The notes under the pieces were generated by a model. That model had not been told where the DNA came from. It ran no database searches and worked only from the letters and a program-made list of their open reading frames with translations. 64,000 bases of DNA from JAGNRR01 sp965230665 (GTDB taxonomy: Bacteria > Bacteroidota > Bacteroidia > Chitinophagales > Chitinophagaceae): contig CBDDLM010000004.1 of NCBI GenBank assembly GCA_965230665.1, forward strand, positions 372,001 to 436,000, written 5' to 3'. Positions 51,894 through 59,809 of this stretch are shown piece after piece. The stretch's first letter is position 1; each line of letters opens with the position of its first letter. The position numbers were made by a program, and so were the translations under genes.

Positions 51894-52660
51894 TTCATTT
51901 TCTTAATAATTCCGATAAAGGAATGAGCTTCAAGAGAAGCTCCGCCGATTAACCCTCCATCAACGTTCTCCTTAGCGAATAACTCCTCAGCATTATCAGG
52001 TTTCACACTACCTCCATAAAGTATTGATACGTTTTCTGCTGCCTCTCCACCCCATTTTTTTTCAATGATACTACGAATAAAGGCATGCATATCCTCAGCT
52101 TGTTCTGCACTGGCTGTTCTACCCGTTCCAATCGCCCAAATAGGCTCGTAAGCAATTACAAGATTGGTAGATACAGTATCAGCATTTAAATGGAATAGAC
52201 TCTCCTCTATTTGCTTTTGAACATATTCATTTTGATTTCCTTCCTCTCTTACTTCTAGAGGTTCTCCACAACAAAAAATTGGAGTCATTTTCGAAGTCAA
52301 GATGGCATCAACCTTTTTTTGTAACAACTCATTGCTTTCTCCAAACAGCTGCCTTCTTTCCGAATGCCCTACAATTACGTAGCGCACCTGTAAACTTTTA
52401 AGCATTTCGGCGCTAACCTCACCTGTAAATGCCCCAGAAGATTTATCCGAAATATTCTGAGCCCCTAAGCTAACCTTGGTATCTGCAGATTCATCAATTA
52501 GGTTTCCTATAACTCCAATCCCTGTAAAAGGTGGACAAACCACAACTGCGTGATTATACTTTAGGTCTACTTTTTCTTTTATGATTTCTTTTACCAGAGA
52601 AACACCTTCTGCTGGTGTCAAGTTCATTTTCCAGTTCCCCGCTACTATTTTCTTTCTCAT
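51890..52660 (-). CDS. tpiA: Triose-phosphate isomerase
   Basis: A 256-residue TIM-barrel enzyme interconverting dihydroxyacetone phosphate and glyceraldehyde 3-phosphate. Catalytic residues are the lysine in GNWKMN, histidine in VGHSERRQLFGES and glutamate in AYEPIWAIGTG. The flexible loop and C-terminal phosphate grip (YGGSVKPDN, GGLIGGASL) are intact. It follows the OmpH-like gene by 21 bases on the same strand. Both genes probably use the promoter at 53302. Confidence 0.97.
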   Translation of the reverse strand: MRKKIVAGNWKMNLTPAEGVSLVKEIIKEKVDLKYNHAVVVCPPFTGIGVIGNLIDESADTKVSLGAQNISDKSSGAFTGEVSAEMLKSLQVRYVIVGHSERRQLFGESNELLQKKVDAILTSKMTPIFCCGEPLEVREEGNQNEYVQKQIEESLFHLNADTVSTNLVIAYEPIWAIGTGRTASAEQAEDMHAFIRSIIEKKWGGEAAENVSILYGGSVKPDNAEELFAKENVDGGLIGGASLEAHSFIGIIKKMN

Positions 52661-52681
52661 ATTAATTCTTAAAATAAATGG

Positions 52682-53275
52682 TTATTCTTGTTCTGATTTA
52701 TTCATCAAATCAACAATTTCTTTGGTTATGTTTAAACTCGTATTGACGTAGATTATAGATCCATCCTTCGAATACGATAGAATATAATCATACTTGTTAT
52801 CCTTATTAAAGTCTTTTACAACCTTATCCAGCTTTTTCTTTAGTTGCTTATTAAATGTATCCTGATCCTTAAGAAGTTTAGTGGTTAGATTATTTCTCAA
52901 CTTTTCTAAATTCTCTTGACGTTTTAATAAGTTTTTTTGCTTCTTTTCACCCTCAGCTTGAGTTAAGGTTCCAGCTTGTGCTTGTTTCTGTAAAGCAAGG
53001 TAAGCTGACTCAATAGATTTTGCTTTAGAGGATAACTCGGTTTGAATTCTTTTTTCCCGAGATTCGAATTCCTTTTTCTTTTTTTGGAAAACTTTATATT
53101 TCGATTCTAAAGTATCCAAATCGATATATGCTACTCTAGTCGTAGTAATAGTCTCTTTAGATGTTGAATCTGCTTTTACAGCAGAGCCAGTTGTTTGCTT
53201 CCCATTGTCCTTACATGCCACAAGGCTAATACCAACCACGACAAGTAAACCCAAAATGCTTCCTAAATTTTTCAT
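52682..53275 (-). CDS. OmpH/Skp-family periplasmic chaperone-like lipoprotein
   Basis: A 197-residue protein with a lipoprotein signal (LGLLVVVGISLVAC, Cys21) and a long, Lys/Gln-rich coiled coil (about 55-160), as in Skp-like holdase tentacles. The C-terminal strand YDYILSYSKDGSIIYVN completes the family core. Skp guides unfolded outer-membrane proteins through the periplasm. Being a lipoprotein, this one is presumably membrane-tethered, unlike soluble E. coli Skp. Confidence 0.85.
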   Translation of the reverse strand: MKNLGSILGLLVVVGISLVACKDNGKQTTGSAVKADSTSKETITTTRVAYIDLDTLESKYKVFQKKKKEFESREKRIQTELSSKAKSIESAYLALQKQAQAGTLTQAEGEKKQKNLLKRQENLEKLRNNLTTKLLKDQDTFNKQLKKKLDKVVKDFNKDNKYDYILSYSKDGSIIYVNTSLNITKEIVDLMNKSEQE

Positions 53276-53301
53276 TTGTCAATTAATTTCTGAAAATCGG
53301 G

Positions 53302-53309
53302 CAAATATA
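53302..53309 (-). promoter_or_regulatory. -7 promoter element of the ompH-like/tpiA operon
   Basis: TATATTTG on the minus strand, a perfect TAnnTTTG match, 26 bases before the start at 53275. Confidence 0.55.
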
Positions 53310-53376
53310 TTAGTATATCAGCAAGCAATGAAGAAATAACAATACTAAATTCTTCCCAAAACGTTATTATAATGGC

Positions 53377-54471
53377 TTAAATAGCCAAATATTGTTTTCC
53401 AGGAAGAGAACGTACCATACCAGCCATTTCTAGTTGCAACAAAACGGTAGAAAGCTTACTCATAGGGAGTTTTGTGCTAAAAAAAAGATCGTCAATATGC
53501 GTCTGTACTTGGTTTTGTAAGGTGTCATATATTAGCTTTTCCTCAGAAGATAGCTCTACAAATAATCTTCTTTGTACCTCATCAGGACTAGATTCTTTCT
53601 CCCAACCTAAGTTATAAACCACATCTTCCGCACTTGTAATGAGGCTAGCTCTTAGGCTTTTAATTAAGAAATTGCAGCCCTCACTCAGCTTATCTCCTAC
53701 TTTACCAGGAACACAAAATATATCTCGATGATAAGAGTGTGCAATATTAGCTGTTATAATGGATCCACCTTTCTTTGCCGATTCTATAACAATAACTGCA
53801 TCCGCCATGCCAGCGACTATTCTATTTCGTGCTGGAAAGTTCATCCTATCTGGTGTAGTTCCGCTAGAAAATTCTGTGAGCAGCCCACCCTGGTTCATCA
53901 TGGCCATAGCTGTTTTCTTATGTTGAGCAGGATAAATCTGATCTAAACCAGTTGCCATAACTCCAATAGAGTCCATCCCATTTTTGAGCGCTGTACGATG
54001 TCCAACAATATCAATGCCATAAGCAAGTCCACTTACAATCAACGGATTGTAAGGTGCTAAGCCTTCTATTATCCGCTTGCAAACCCATTTCCCATATTCG
54101 CTACAAGCTCTAGTTCCAATAATTGAAACAACCCGTGTATTGTGTAGGGATTCTTTTCCTTTGTAGAATAAAAAAGCAGGGCAATCAATCGCTCGCTTTA
54201 GTTTAGCTGGGTAATCTTCTTGATCAAAGGCGAGAAACTGGATGTCATTTTCTTTCATATACTCTAGTTCCATCTGACATGACCGAAAATCATTAAACGC
54301 ACGAATAGCATTCCAATGTACCTGCCCAATCTGCTCCAATTCCGTATGTTTTTTATTGTTAAACACAGCATCAGCTGATCCAAAATGAGTTATTAAACGT
54401 TTCGAACGAAGCGTCCCAATCCCTTTAACCTGTTGCAAAGCAAGACGATAAACTATTTCTTGATCAGTCAT
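53377..54471 (-). CDS. dprA: DNA-processing protein DprA
   Basis: A 364-residue protein. A helical N-terminal SAM-like region is followed by the extended Rossmann DprA domain: IIGTRACSEYG, VSGLAYGIDIVGHRTAL, FPARNRIVAGMADAVIVIE, and a C-terminal winged helix. It binds single-stranded DNA and loads RecA during uptake-based transformation. The gene is widespread even where competence is unproven. There is no adjacent gene on the same strand. Confidence 0.95.
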   Translation of the reverse strand: MTDQEIVYRLALQQVKGIGTLRSKRLITHFGSADAVFNNKKHTELEQIGQVHWNAIRAFNDFRSCQMELEYMKENDIQFLAFDQEDYPAKLKRAIDCPAFLFYKGKESLHNTRVVSIIGTRACSEYGKWVCKRIIEGLAPYNPLIVSGLAYGIDIVGHRTALKNGMDSIGVMATGLDQIYPAQHKKTAMAMMNQGGLLTEFSSGTTPDRMNFPARNRIVAGMADAVIVIESAKKGGSIITANIAHSYHRDIFCVPGKVGDKLSEGCNFLIKSLRASLITSAEDVVYNLGWEKESSPDEVQRRLFVELSSEEKLIYDTLQNQVQTHIDDLFFSTKLPMSKLSTVLLQLEMAGMVRSLPGKQYLAI

Positions 54472-54523
54472 TTTCAGTTTGTAAAAAAAATATCATTAGC
54501 ACGAACAAAGTAAATTATTTTGG

Positions 54524-54531
54524 TATATTTG
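54524..54531 (+). promoter_or_regulatory. -7 promoter element of the DUF4625-like gene
   Basis: TATATTTG, a perfect TAnnTTTG match, 20 bases before the ATG at 54552. Confidence 0.5.
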
Positions 54532-54551
54532 GGTAAAGAAGCTTAAATAGA

Positions 54552-55031
54552 ATGAAAAAAATATTTTTACCTGTCCTTAGTGTTGCGTTTGTGACTATTC
54601 TAGCTGTAAGTGCAACTTCTTGTAAGCAAGATATAAACGATCGTTTTGAGTACCAAGCTAGCCAAGATACAATCCCTCCAGTGATTGATTTGTCGGTACC
54701 TGCTTTTAACCAAACCTATAGTTATGGTAATCATGTTGCAATTGTGGGAACGGTGTCCGATCTCGAATCAGCTAAAAACGATATTCATGACCCTGGATTT
54801 CGTAAGGGACAATTAAGTAGTGTAAGTATTACTGTAGATGACATCACGAATGGTAAAAAACTATTAATTCGAAACTTAGACGTAAGAAATAAGGATGGTA
54901 TTGGTTTTAATGAACGTGTTGAAATTGTTTCTGGGTCAGGTGTCACGGATTGCAGACTCATAATAGCAGCTTCTGATGCATCAGAAAAAGGTTACTCCGT
55001 AAGAGATACTGTTGAATTCACTTACCAATAA
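54552..55031 (+). CDS. DUF4625-like lipoprotein
   Basis: A 159-residue lipoprotein with signal MKKIFLPVLSVAFVTILAVS and lipobox ATSC (Cys24). The mature part looks like a single Ig-like beta-sandwich: DTIPPVIDLSVPAFNQTYSYG, then HVAIVGTVSDLES and a GHxx-like histidine-aspartate turn (NDIHDPGF). This resembles DUF4625 proteins of Bacteroidota. The function is unknown. A terminator follows directly, and the thioesterase gene begins 10 bases after it. Confidence 0.7.
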   Translation: MKKIFLPVLSVAFVTILAVSATSCKQDINDRFEYQASQDTIPPVIDLSVPAFNQTYSYGNHVAIVGTVSDLESAKNDIHDPGFRKGQLSSVSITVDDITNGKKLLIRNLDVRNKDGIGFNERVEIVSGSGVTDCRLIIAASDASEKGYSVRDTVEFTYQ

Positions 55032-55056
55032 GAAAAATATTAATTAAAGAAAGAAG

Positions 55057-55082
55057 GTGCTAATTCGATTAGCACTTTTTTT
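55057..55082 (+). terminator. Rho-independent terminator after the DUF4625-like gene
   Basis: GTGCTAAT (55057-55064) pairs perfectly with ATTAGCAC (55068-55075) around TCG, followed by seven Ts. The thioesterase start lies only 10 bases downstream. Confidence 0.9.
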
Positions 55083-55092
55083 ATGACTTACT

Positions 55093-55506
55093 ATGAAACA
55101 TTCAATAACAAATAGAGTACGCTATGGCGAAACAGATCAAATGGGTTTTATGTACTATGGTAACTATTGTTTCTATTATGAAATAGCGCGAGCGGAAATG
55201 ATTCGAGATTATGGCTATAGCTATGATGAACTGGAAAAAGATGGTATTCATATGCCTATTGTAAAGGTCAACTCCAAGTATCTACGACCGGCAAAATACG
55301 ATGACCTCCTTACTATAAAAACAGAGATTAAACCTTTAGAAAGACTTCCCTTTATAACATTTTTGCATGAATTTTATAATGAAGAAAACAATCTAATTCA
55401 TAAGGGAGAAGTAACTCTTGTCTTTGTAGATGCCCAAACAGGTAAAAGAAGAATTCCGAATGACCGAATGATGAATATATTAAAAAAAGGGTTCCAAAAT
55501 GATTAG
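55093..55506 (+). CDS. Acyl-CoA thioesterase of the 4HBT/YbgC family
   Basis: A 137-residue hotdog-fold enzyme. The catalytic aspartate is D15 in YGETDQMGFMYYGNY, and the helix YYEIARAEMIRDYGYSY follows, as in YbgC and 4-hydroxybenzoyl-CoA thioesterases. It hydrolyses acyl-CoA esters in the cytoplasm; the acyl chain is unknown. Its end overlaps the cinA start by 8 bases, so the two are cotranscribed. Confidence 0.9.
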   Translation: MKHSITNRVRYGETDQMGFMYYGNYCFYYEIARAEMIRDYGYSYDELEKDGIHMPIVKVNSKYLRPAKYDDLLTIKTEIKPLERLPFITFLHEFYNEENNLIHKGEVTLVFVDAQTGKRRIPNDRMMNILKKGFQND

Positions 55507-56713
55507 TGCTACAATTGTTACTATAGGGGACGAACTACTTATCGGTCAAACCGTTGACACAAACTCCGCCTGGATAGGACAAGAGTTTAACAAAATAGGA
55601 ATTAAAATAAAACGTCGTATTGCTATAGCCGATGAAGAAAGTGAAATATTAAGCGCCCTTAAGGAAGCAAGCACGCTAAGCCCAATAGTAATTACTACAG
55701 GTGGCCTAGGCCCAACCAACGATGATATTACCAAAGACACACTTTGTAAATATTTTAATGCTACACTTAAAAGAGATCAAGCTACCTTAGATCATATCTC
55801 AAATTACTTTGCGAAACGCGGCAGAGCTCTTCTAAAGGTCAACGAAGATCAAGCGCTAGTTCCTGATAAATGTGAGATCCTTTACAATGCTGTGGGAACA
55901 GCACCAGGCATGTTTTTCAACAAGGATGAAATTCAATACTTCTCTTTACCTGGTGTACCATTTGAAATGAAACATCTGATAACCGAGAGAATTATACCTC
56001 GACTTAAAAAGTCTTTTGAACTAGGTGGTATCGTTCACAAAACGATTATCACTTCTGGTCTTGGTGAATCCTTCATTGCAAATAGACTTGTCGAATTCGA
56101 AAGTAATTTGCCCAAAGAAATTAGCTTAGCTTACTTACCCAATTTTGGTATGGTGAAGTTAAGATTAAGTGGGGAAGAAAAACATAAAGCCTTAATTGAA
56201 CCAGCTTTTCATTTCCTAATAAAAGAATTAAACGACATTGCTATATCAGAACAAGACAATTCTTTAGAGCAAATTTTGTTTGATATCCTAAGCAATCAGA
56301 ATAAAACAATTGCCATTGCTGAAAGCTGTACTGGAGGTAATATTGCTGCAAAGTTAGTGTCAATATCTGGGGCCTCTAAAGTATTTATGGGCTCTACGGT
56401 TACATATGCGCTTGAATCGAAGAAAAACATATTAGGTATCAAAGCAGAAACACTAGAGCAATTTACAGACGTCAGCAAAGAAACTGCCCATGAAATGGCA
56501 CTAAATGTTCGTAAGAAGTTTAATGCCGATTATGGTTTATCAACAACTGGTTTTCTTGAAGGTTCGGAAAAATACTTTTTTTCGGGGGTCTCAAGCTCGG
56601 ATACTAGCGTTATAACGAAACGGTTTAAACTCCCTTACAGTAGAAGATTGAACTCCAATCTTGCAGTGTCTACTGCACTCCAATTTTTAATCCGATTTCT
56701 TCTTAAAAAATAA
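55499..56713 (+). CDS. cinA: CinA-family protein (competence/damage-inducible), degenerate C-terminal motif
   Basis: A 404-residue two-domain protein. The N-terminal MoCF-like domain carries ATIVTIGDELLIGQTVDTN and GGLGPTNDDITK, and has pyrophosphatase activity in homologues. The C-terminal PncC-type domain retains AIAESCTGGNIAAKL, but the usual TGIAGPxGG...KPVG loop has become TTGFLEGSEKYFFSG. The loss of the GP and KPVG residues questions its NMN deamidase activity. The frame is continuous, so this is divergence rather than a frameshift. It overlaps the thioesterase gene. Confidence 0.92.
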   Translation: MISATIVTIGDELLIGQTVDTNSAWIGQEFNKIGIKIKRRIAIADEESEILSALKEASTLSPIVITTGGLGPTNDDITKDTLCKYFNATLKRDQATLDHISNYFAKRGRALLKVNEDQALVPDKCEILYNAVGTAPGMFFNKDEIQYFSLPGVPFEMKHLITERIIPRLKKSFELGGIVHKTIITSGLGESFIANRLVEFESNLPKEISLAYLPNFGMVKLRLSGEEKHKALIEPAFHFLIKELNDIAISEQDNSLEQILFDILSNQNKTIAIAESCTGGNIAAKLVSISGASKVFMGSTVTYALESKKNILGIKAETLEQFTDVSKETAHEMALNVRKKFNADYGLSTTGFLEGSEKYFFSGVSSSDTSVITKRFKLPYSRRLNSNLAVSTALQFLIRFLLKK

Positions 56714-56739
56714 AAAACGTACTGTAGAGTACGTTTTTT
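56712..56739 (+). terminator. Rho-independent terminator after cinA
   Basis: AAAAAACGTACT (56712-56723) pairs perfectly with AGTACGTTTTTT (56728-56739) around GTAG. It overlaps the last base of the cinA stop region and faces the convergent P-domain gene. Confidence 0.88.
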
Positions 56740-56764
56740 ATAAATTTTGCTAAAGTGTATTTTC

Positions 56765-57883
56765 TTATTGCTTATTCAATTTAAAATCACTTTCACCATT
56801 TTTAGATTTTACCCGAAGTAAATAAATACCATTCATTAAATGTTCGTCTAATTCAACACGATAATGAACAGATTTTGAAGTCCCTTTGGTAATAAGTTTG
56901 CCCTTTATATCGGTGAGCTCAAATTGAAGCAATTCTCCACTAGGATTATCAATTACAAAATAGTTGTTTAATATAGGATTAGGTGAAACGGCTATAGGTA
57001 GGCCATCACCGCATTTCGCCTCAAGAACTTCACTATACGTGGCTTGGCCATTAAGATCAGAAAGTTTTAATCTAACATAAGTCTTAGCATAAGGCATTAC
57101 AATAGAAGCTTTGTATGTCATCTCAATTTGAGAGTTTCCAGAAGCATTAATTGTTTTTGCATCTTCAAAGAATGATCCATCAGGGCTTACCTGAATCGTA
57201 AAGTCCTTAGAGTTTTGTTCATTATAGGTAGTCCAACTAACATTAAGGACATTGTTTGTCTCACACGAGGTTTTAAAATCGGCTAAATCTACTGGAAGAA
57301 CAGTATTCGGGTTAATGACCAATTCCCAGCCTCCATTTATAGTACCTGCATCACCGCCACTGATATCAACTATCCATAATTTCCAAGTACCATTTGCTGT
57401 TGTGCCTCCAAAAACAGAAGCCATAGTCGCACTACCAGAGGCAGCGGGACCAGGGTTCGAATAACCCATACCGGGACCAGGAGAATTAAAGCTTACCAAT
57501 GCACTGTTTGCAGTAGGTTTATACGTTCCATCAGCTGGTAAATCCCATATCCCAATCTGTGTGACACCTAGATCGCTCATCATATAGGAGATATTGTTAG
57601 CGGGAGCCCCCCATAAAGCTTCTTGGACTAGCATTTTATCTCCACTAGGAGCTTCTAAGCAAATGGCAACATCAGAAGGAGCACCATGTGTAAAGTTTCG
57701 AATAACAACTCCTACATCGTTAATAGTTCCAGTAAAGCCAGACACGACAATGTCACTTGAATAGACTGATGCAATTGTGTTATCCTCAATAATAATAGGC
57801 GTAGTATTACTATAAGTTACCATTTGTGCCTGTGAGGCAATACTGATAAATAGTAAAAAGAAAAGTAAGTAGAGCTGTTTCAT
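56765..57883 (-). CDS. Secreted T9SS cargo protein with proprotein-convertase P-like domain
   Basis: About 372 residues from the ATG at 57883, which gives a clean signal peptide (MKQLYLLFFLLFISIASQAQ) and lies just after a strong promoter. An upstream in-frame ATG (57928) falls inside that promoter. Residues about 25-190 resemble a P-domain: TINDVGVVIRNFTHGAPSDV, LEAPSGDKMLV, and TANGTWKLWIVDISGGDAGTI. A fibronectin-like stretch and a type A sorting domain (IAVSPNPILNNYF, then NGIYLLRV) follow. There is no protease domain, so it may bind or stabilise something on the cell surface. Confidence 0.85.
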   Translation of the reverse strand: MKQLYLLFFLLFISIASQAQMVTYSNTTPIIIEDNTIASVYSSDIVVSGFTGTINDVGVVIRNFTHGAPSDVAICLEAPSGDKMLVQEALWGAPANNISYMMSDLGVTQIGIWDLPADGTYKPTANSALVSFNSPGPGMGYSNPGPAASGSATMASVFGGTTANGTWKLWIVDISGGDAGTINGGWELVINPNTVLPVDLADFKTSCETNNVLNVSWTTYNEQNSKDFTIQVSPDGSFFEDAKTINASGNSQIEMTYKASIVMPYAKTYVRLKLSDLNGQATYSEVLEAKCGDGLPIAVSPNPILNNYFVIDNPSGELLQFELTDIKGKLITKGTSKSVHYRVELDEHLMNGIYLLRVKSKNGESDFKLNKQ

Positions 57884-57897
57884 AAATAAGGTTTTAC

Positions 57898-57929
57898 CAA
57901 ATTTACGTCTTTCTCCTATTTTTGTCAAA
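57898..57929 (-). promoter_or_regulatory. Bacteroidota-type promoter of the P-domain gene
   Basis: On the minus strand TTTG (57929-57926), 20 bases, then TAAATTTG (57905-57898): a complete match to the consensus. It lies 14 bases before the ATG at 57883 and rules out the longer start at 57928. Confidence 0.65.
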
Positions 57930-57941
57930 AAGAAGTATTCA

Positions 57942-59594
57942 CTATTTATTCATCGTAGCTAAAAACTCCGCATTATCCTTAGTATTGCGCATCTGTTGAC
58001 GAATGAAGGTCATGGCTTCTTCCGAGTTCATATCACCTAAATGCGCACGTAGGATATTTAATTTATTAATAACATCCTTACCGTGTAATAGATCATCACG
58101 TCGTGTGGAAGAAGATATGATATCGATGGCAGGGTATATACGCTTATTCGCAAGTTTTCGGTCTAATTGGAGTTCCATATTACCAGTCCCTTTAAATTCC
58201 TCAAAAATCACCTCGTCCATTTTACTACCGGTATCAATAAGCGCCGTAGCCAATATTGTAAGAGAGCCACCATCTTCGACCTTTCTTGCGGCACCAAAGA
58301 ATCTCTTAGGTTTCTGCATGGCATTTGCTTCTACCCCACCGCTTAGTACTTTACCGCTTGAAGGCGATACTGTATTGTGCGCTCTGGCCAAACGTGTTAT
58401 ACTATCCAATAAGATCACAACATCGTGTCCAACCTCAACCAAGCGCTTCGCTTTTTGAAGAGCAATTGTCGAAACTTTTACGTGTTTGTCAGCTGGTTCG
58501 TCAAAAGTCGAAGAAATTACCTCAGCATTTACACTTCTTTCCATATCCGTAACTTCCTCAGGACGTTCATCTACAAGGACAATCATTAGGTAACATTCTG
58601 GATGATTCTTTGCAATTGCATTTGCCACCTCCTTTAAAAGAATTGTTTTACCCGTTTTAGGTTGTGCTACGATTAGTCCACGTTGACCTTTACCAATTGG
58701 CGAAAATAAATCCATAATCCGTGTACTAATATTCGTAGGATCAGAACACAAGTTTAATTTCTCATAAGGAAATAGAGGGGTTAGGTAATCGAAAGGAACC
58801 CGATCTCTTATCTCTTCAGGTTTCTTACCATTAATTGTCTCAACCTGTGTCATAGCAAAATATTTCTCTCCTTCTTTTGGAGGACGCACTTTACCGGTTA
58901 TTGTATCTCCTGTTTTAAGACCAAATATTTTTATTTGAGAATGTGATACATACACGTCATCTGGAGAACTGAGGTAGTTATAATCACTACTTCTTAAAAA
59001 GCCATACCCGTCATTCATCATATCTAATACCCCCTCAGCATCAACAATACCGTCTAAATCGATTTTAAACTTTGGTTTTGGTTTTTGAGTTTGCTTAGGT
59101 TCTTTTCCAGAGTCTTTATCTCCTGTTTGATCAAAAGGAAGTTTATCCTGTGAAGTATCCCGATCATTTCTTCGTTGCTTTGGTCGTTGTTCACTACGTT
59201 CTTTTCTCTCTGGTTTGGACACTTTAGGGTCTATACCCTCTTGAACTTCTTTTTTTACAGCTTCTTCTTTTTCGCTGTCTTCTTTTTTTGTAACCGTCTT
59301 TTTCTTAGCCGCCTTTTTCTTGGCAGACACCTTCTCTTTCTTTACAACTGGTTTCTCTTCTGTTTTAGCCTTTGTAACTTTCTTTTTCGCTGTCTTCTTT
59401 TTGGGTTTTTCAACTTTCTCAATTTTTTCAGCCGCTTTCGTTGCACCAGAGGTTTGTAGCGCTTGGGCATCAAGAATTTTATATATAATATCTTGTTTCG
59501 ATTGACCTTTAACGCCTTTAACGCCTAATTTATCTGCTAAATCTTGTAATTCTGGAACGATCATCTCGTTCAGTTGAATAATGTCATAACTCAT
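57942..59594 (-). CDS. rho: Transcription termination factor Rho with Lys-rich insertion
   Basis: A 550-residue hexameric RNA helicase. Residues 1-47 are the Rho N-terminal domain. Residues about 58-165 form a Lys/Glu/Arg-rich, probably disordered insertion (with KKKTAKKK and KKKAAKKK runs), as in many Bacteroidota. The cold-shock-like RNA-binding domain (MNDGYGFLRSSDYNYL) follows, then the ATPase with Walker A GQRGLIVAQPKTGKT and Walker B VVILLDSITRLARA. It terminates transcription in the cytoplasm. It has no close neighbour on the same strand. Confidence 0.95.
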   Translation of the reverse strand: MSYDIIQLNEMIVPELQDLADKLGVKGVKGQSKQDIIYKILDAQALQTSGATKAAEKIEKVEKPKKKTAKKKVTKAKTEEKPVVKKEKVSAKKKAAKKKTVTKKEDSEKEEAVKKEVQEGIDPKVSKPERKERSEQRPKQRRNDRDTSQDKLPFDQTGDKDSGKEPKQTQKPKPKFKIDLDGIVDAEGVLDMMNDGYGFLRSSDYNYLSSPDDVYVSHSQIKIFGLKTGDTITGKVRPPKEGEKYFAMTQVETINGKKPEEIRDRVPFDYLTPLFPYEKLNLCSDPTNISTRIMDLFSPIGKGQRGLIVAQPKTGKTILLKEVANAIAKNHPECYLMIVLVDERPEEVTDMERSVNAEVISSTFDEPADKHVKVSTIALQKAKRLVEVGHDVVILLDSITRLARAHNTVSPSSGKVLSGGVEANAMQKPKRFFGAARKVEDGGSLTILATALIDTGSKMDEVIFEEFKGTGNMELQLDRKLANKRIYPAIDIISSSTRRDDLLHGKDVINKLNILRAHLGDMNSEEAMTFIRQQMRNTKDNAEFLATMNK

Positions 59595-59762
59595 TTGTAA
59601 AAAATATTATTTTGAAGGATTGATACAAGTACCAATTAGTTTTTGAAAGTAAATTTTGAATGAATTCGAATGGAACACAAGGATAGTGTCCCGCTCTTCT
59701 AATGCAAGGATAGGTCAAATAATAGAATTGGCAAAATATATTTCAAAAGCTTATTCACAAAA

Positions 59763-59786
59763 AAAAGCCCCAAAAATGGAGCTTTT
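59763..59786 (-). terminator. Rho-independent terminator after the T9SS choice-of-anchor gene
   Basis: On the minus strand AAAAGCTCC (59786-59778) pairs with GGGGCTTTT (59771-59763), with one G-U pair, around a loop of six bases. A T-run follows on that strand. Confidence 0.75.
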
Positions 59787-59809
59787 ATAGATAGGCCTTT
59801 TTGATTTTA

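Noticed and set aside
56545..56620. Frameshift in cinA
   Set aside because: The normal GIAGP...KPVG residues are not found in either alternative frame, and the reading frame continues into conserved C-terminal sequence. Divergence is the simpler reading.
58003..58458. 151-codon plus-strand frame across rho
   Set aside because: It is antisense to conserved Rho motifs, and its composition reflects the complementary strand. No independent start signal was seen.
59751..59759. Single DnaA-box-like TTATTCACA
   Set aside because: It is isolated, next to a terminator and not clustered with other boxes.
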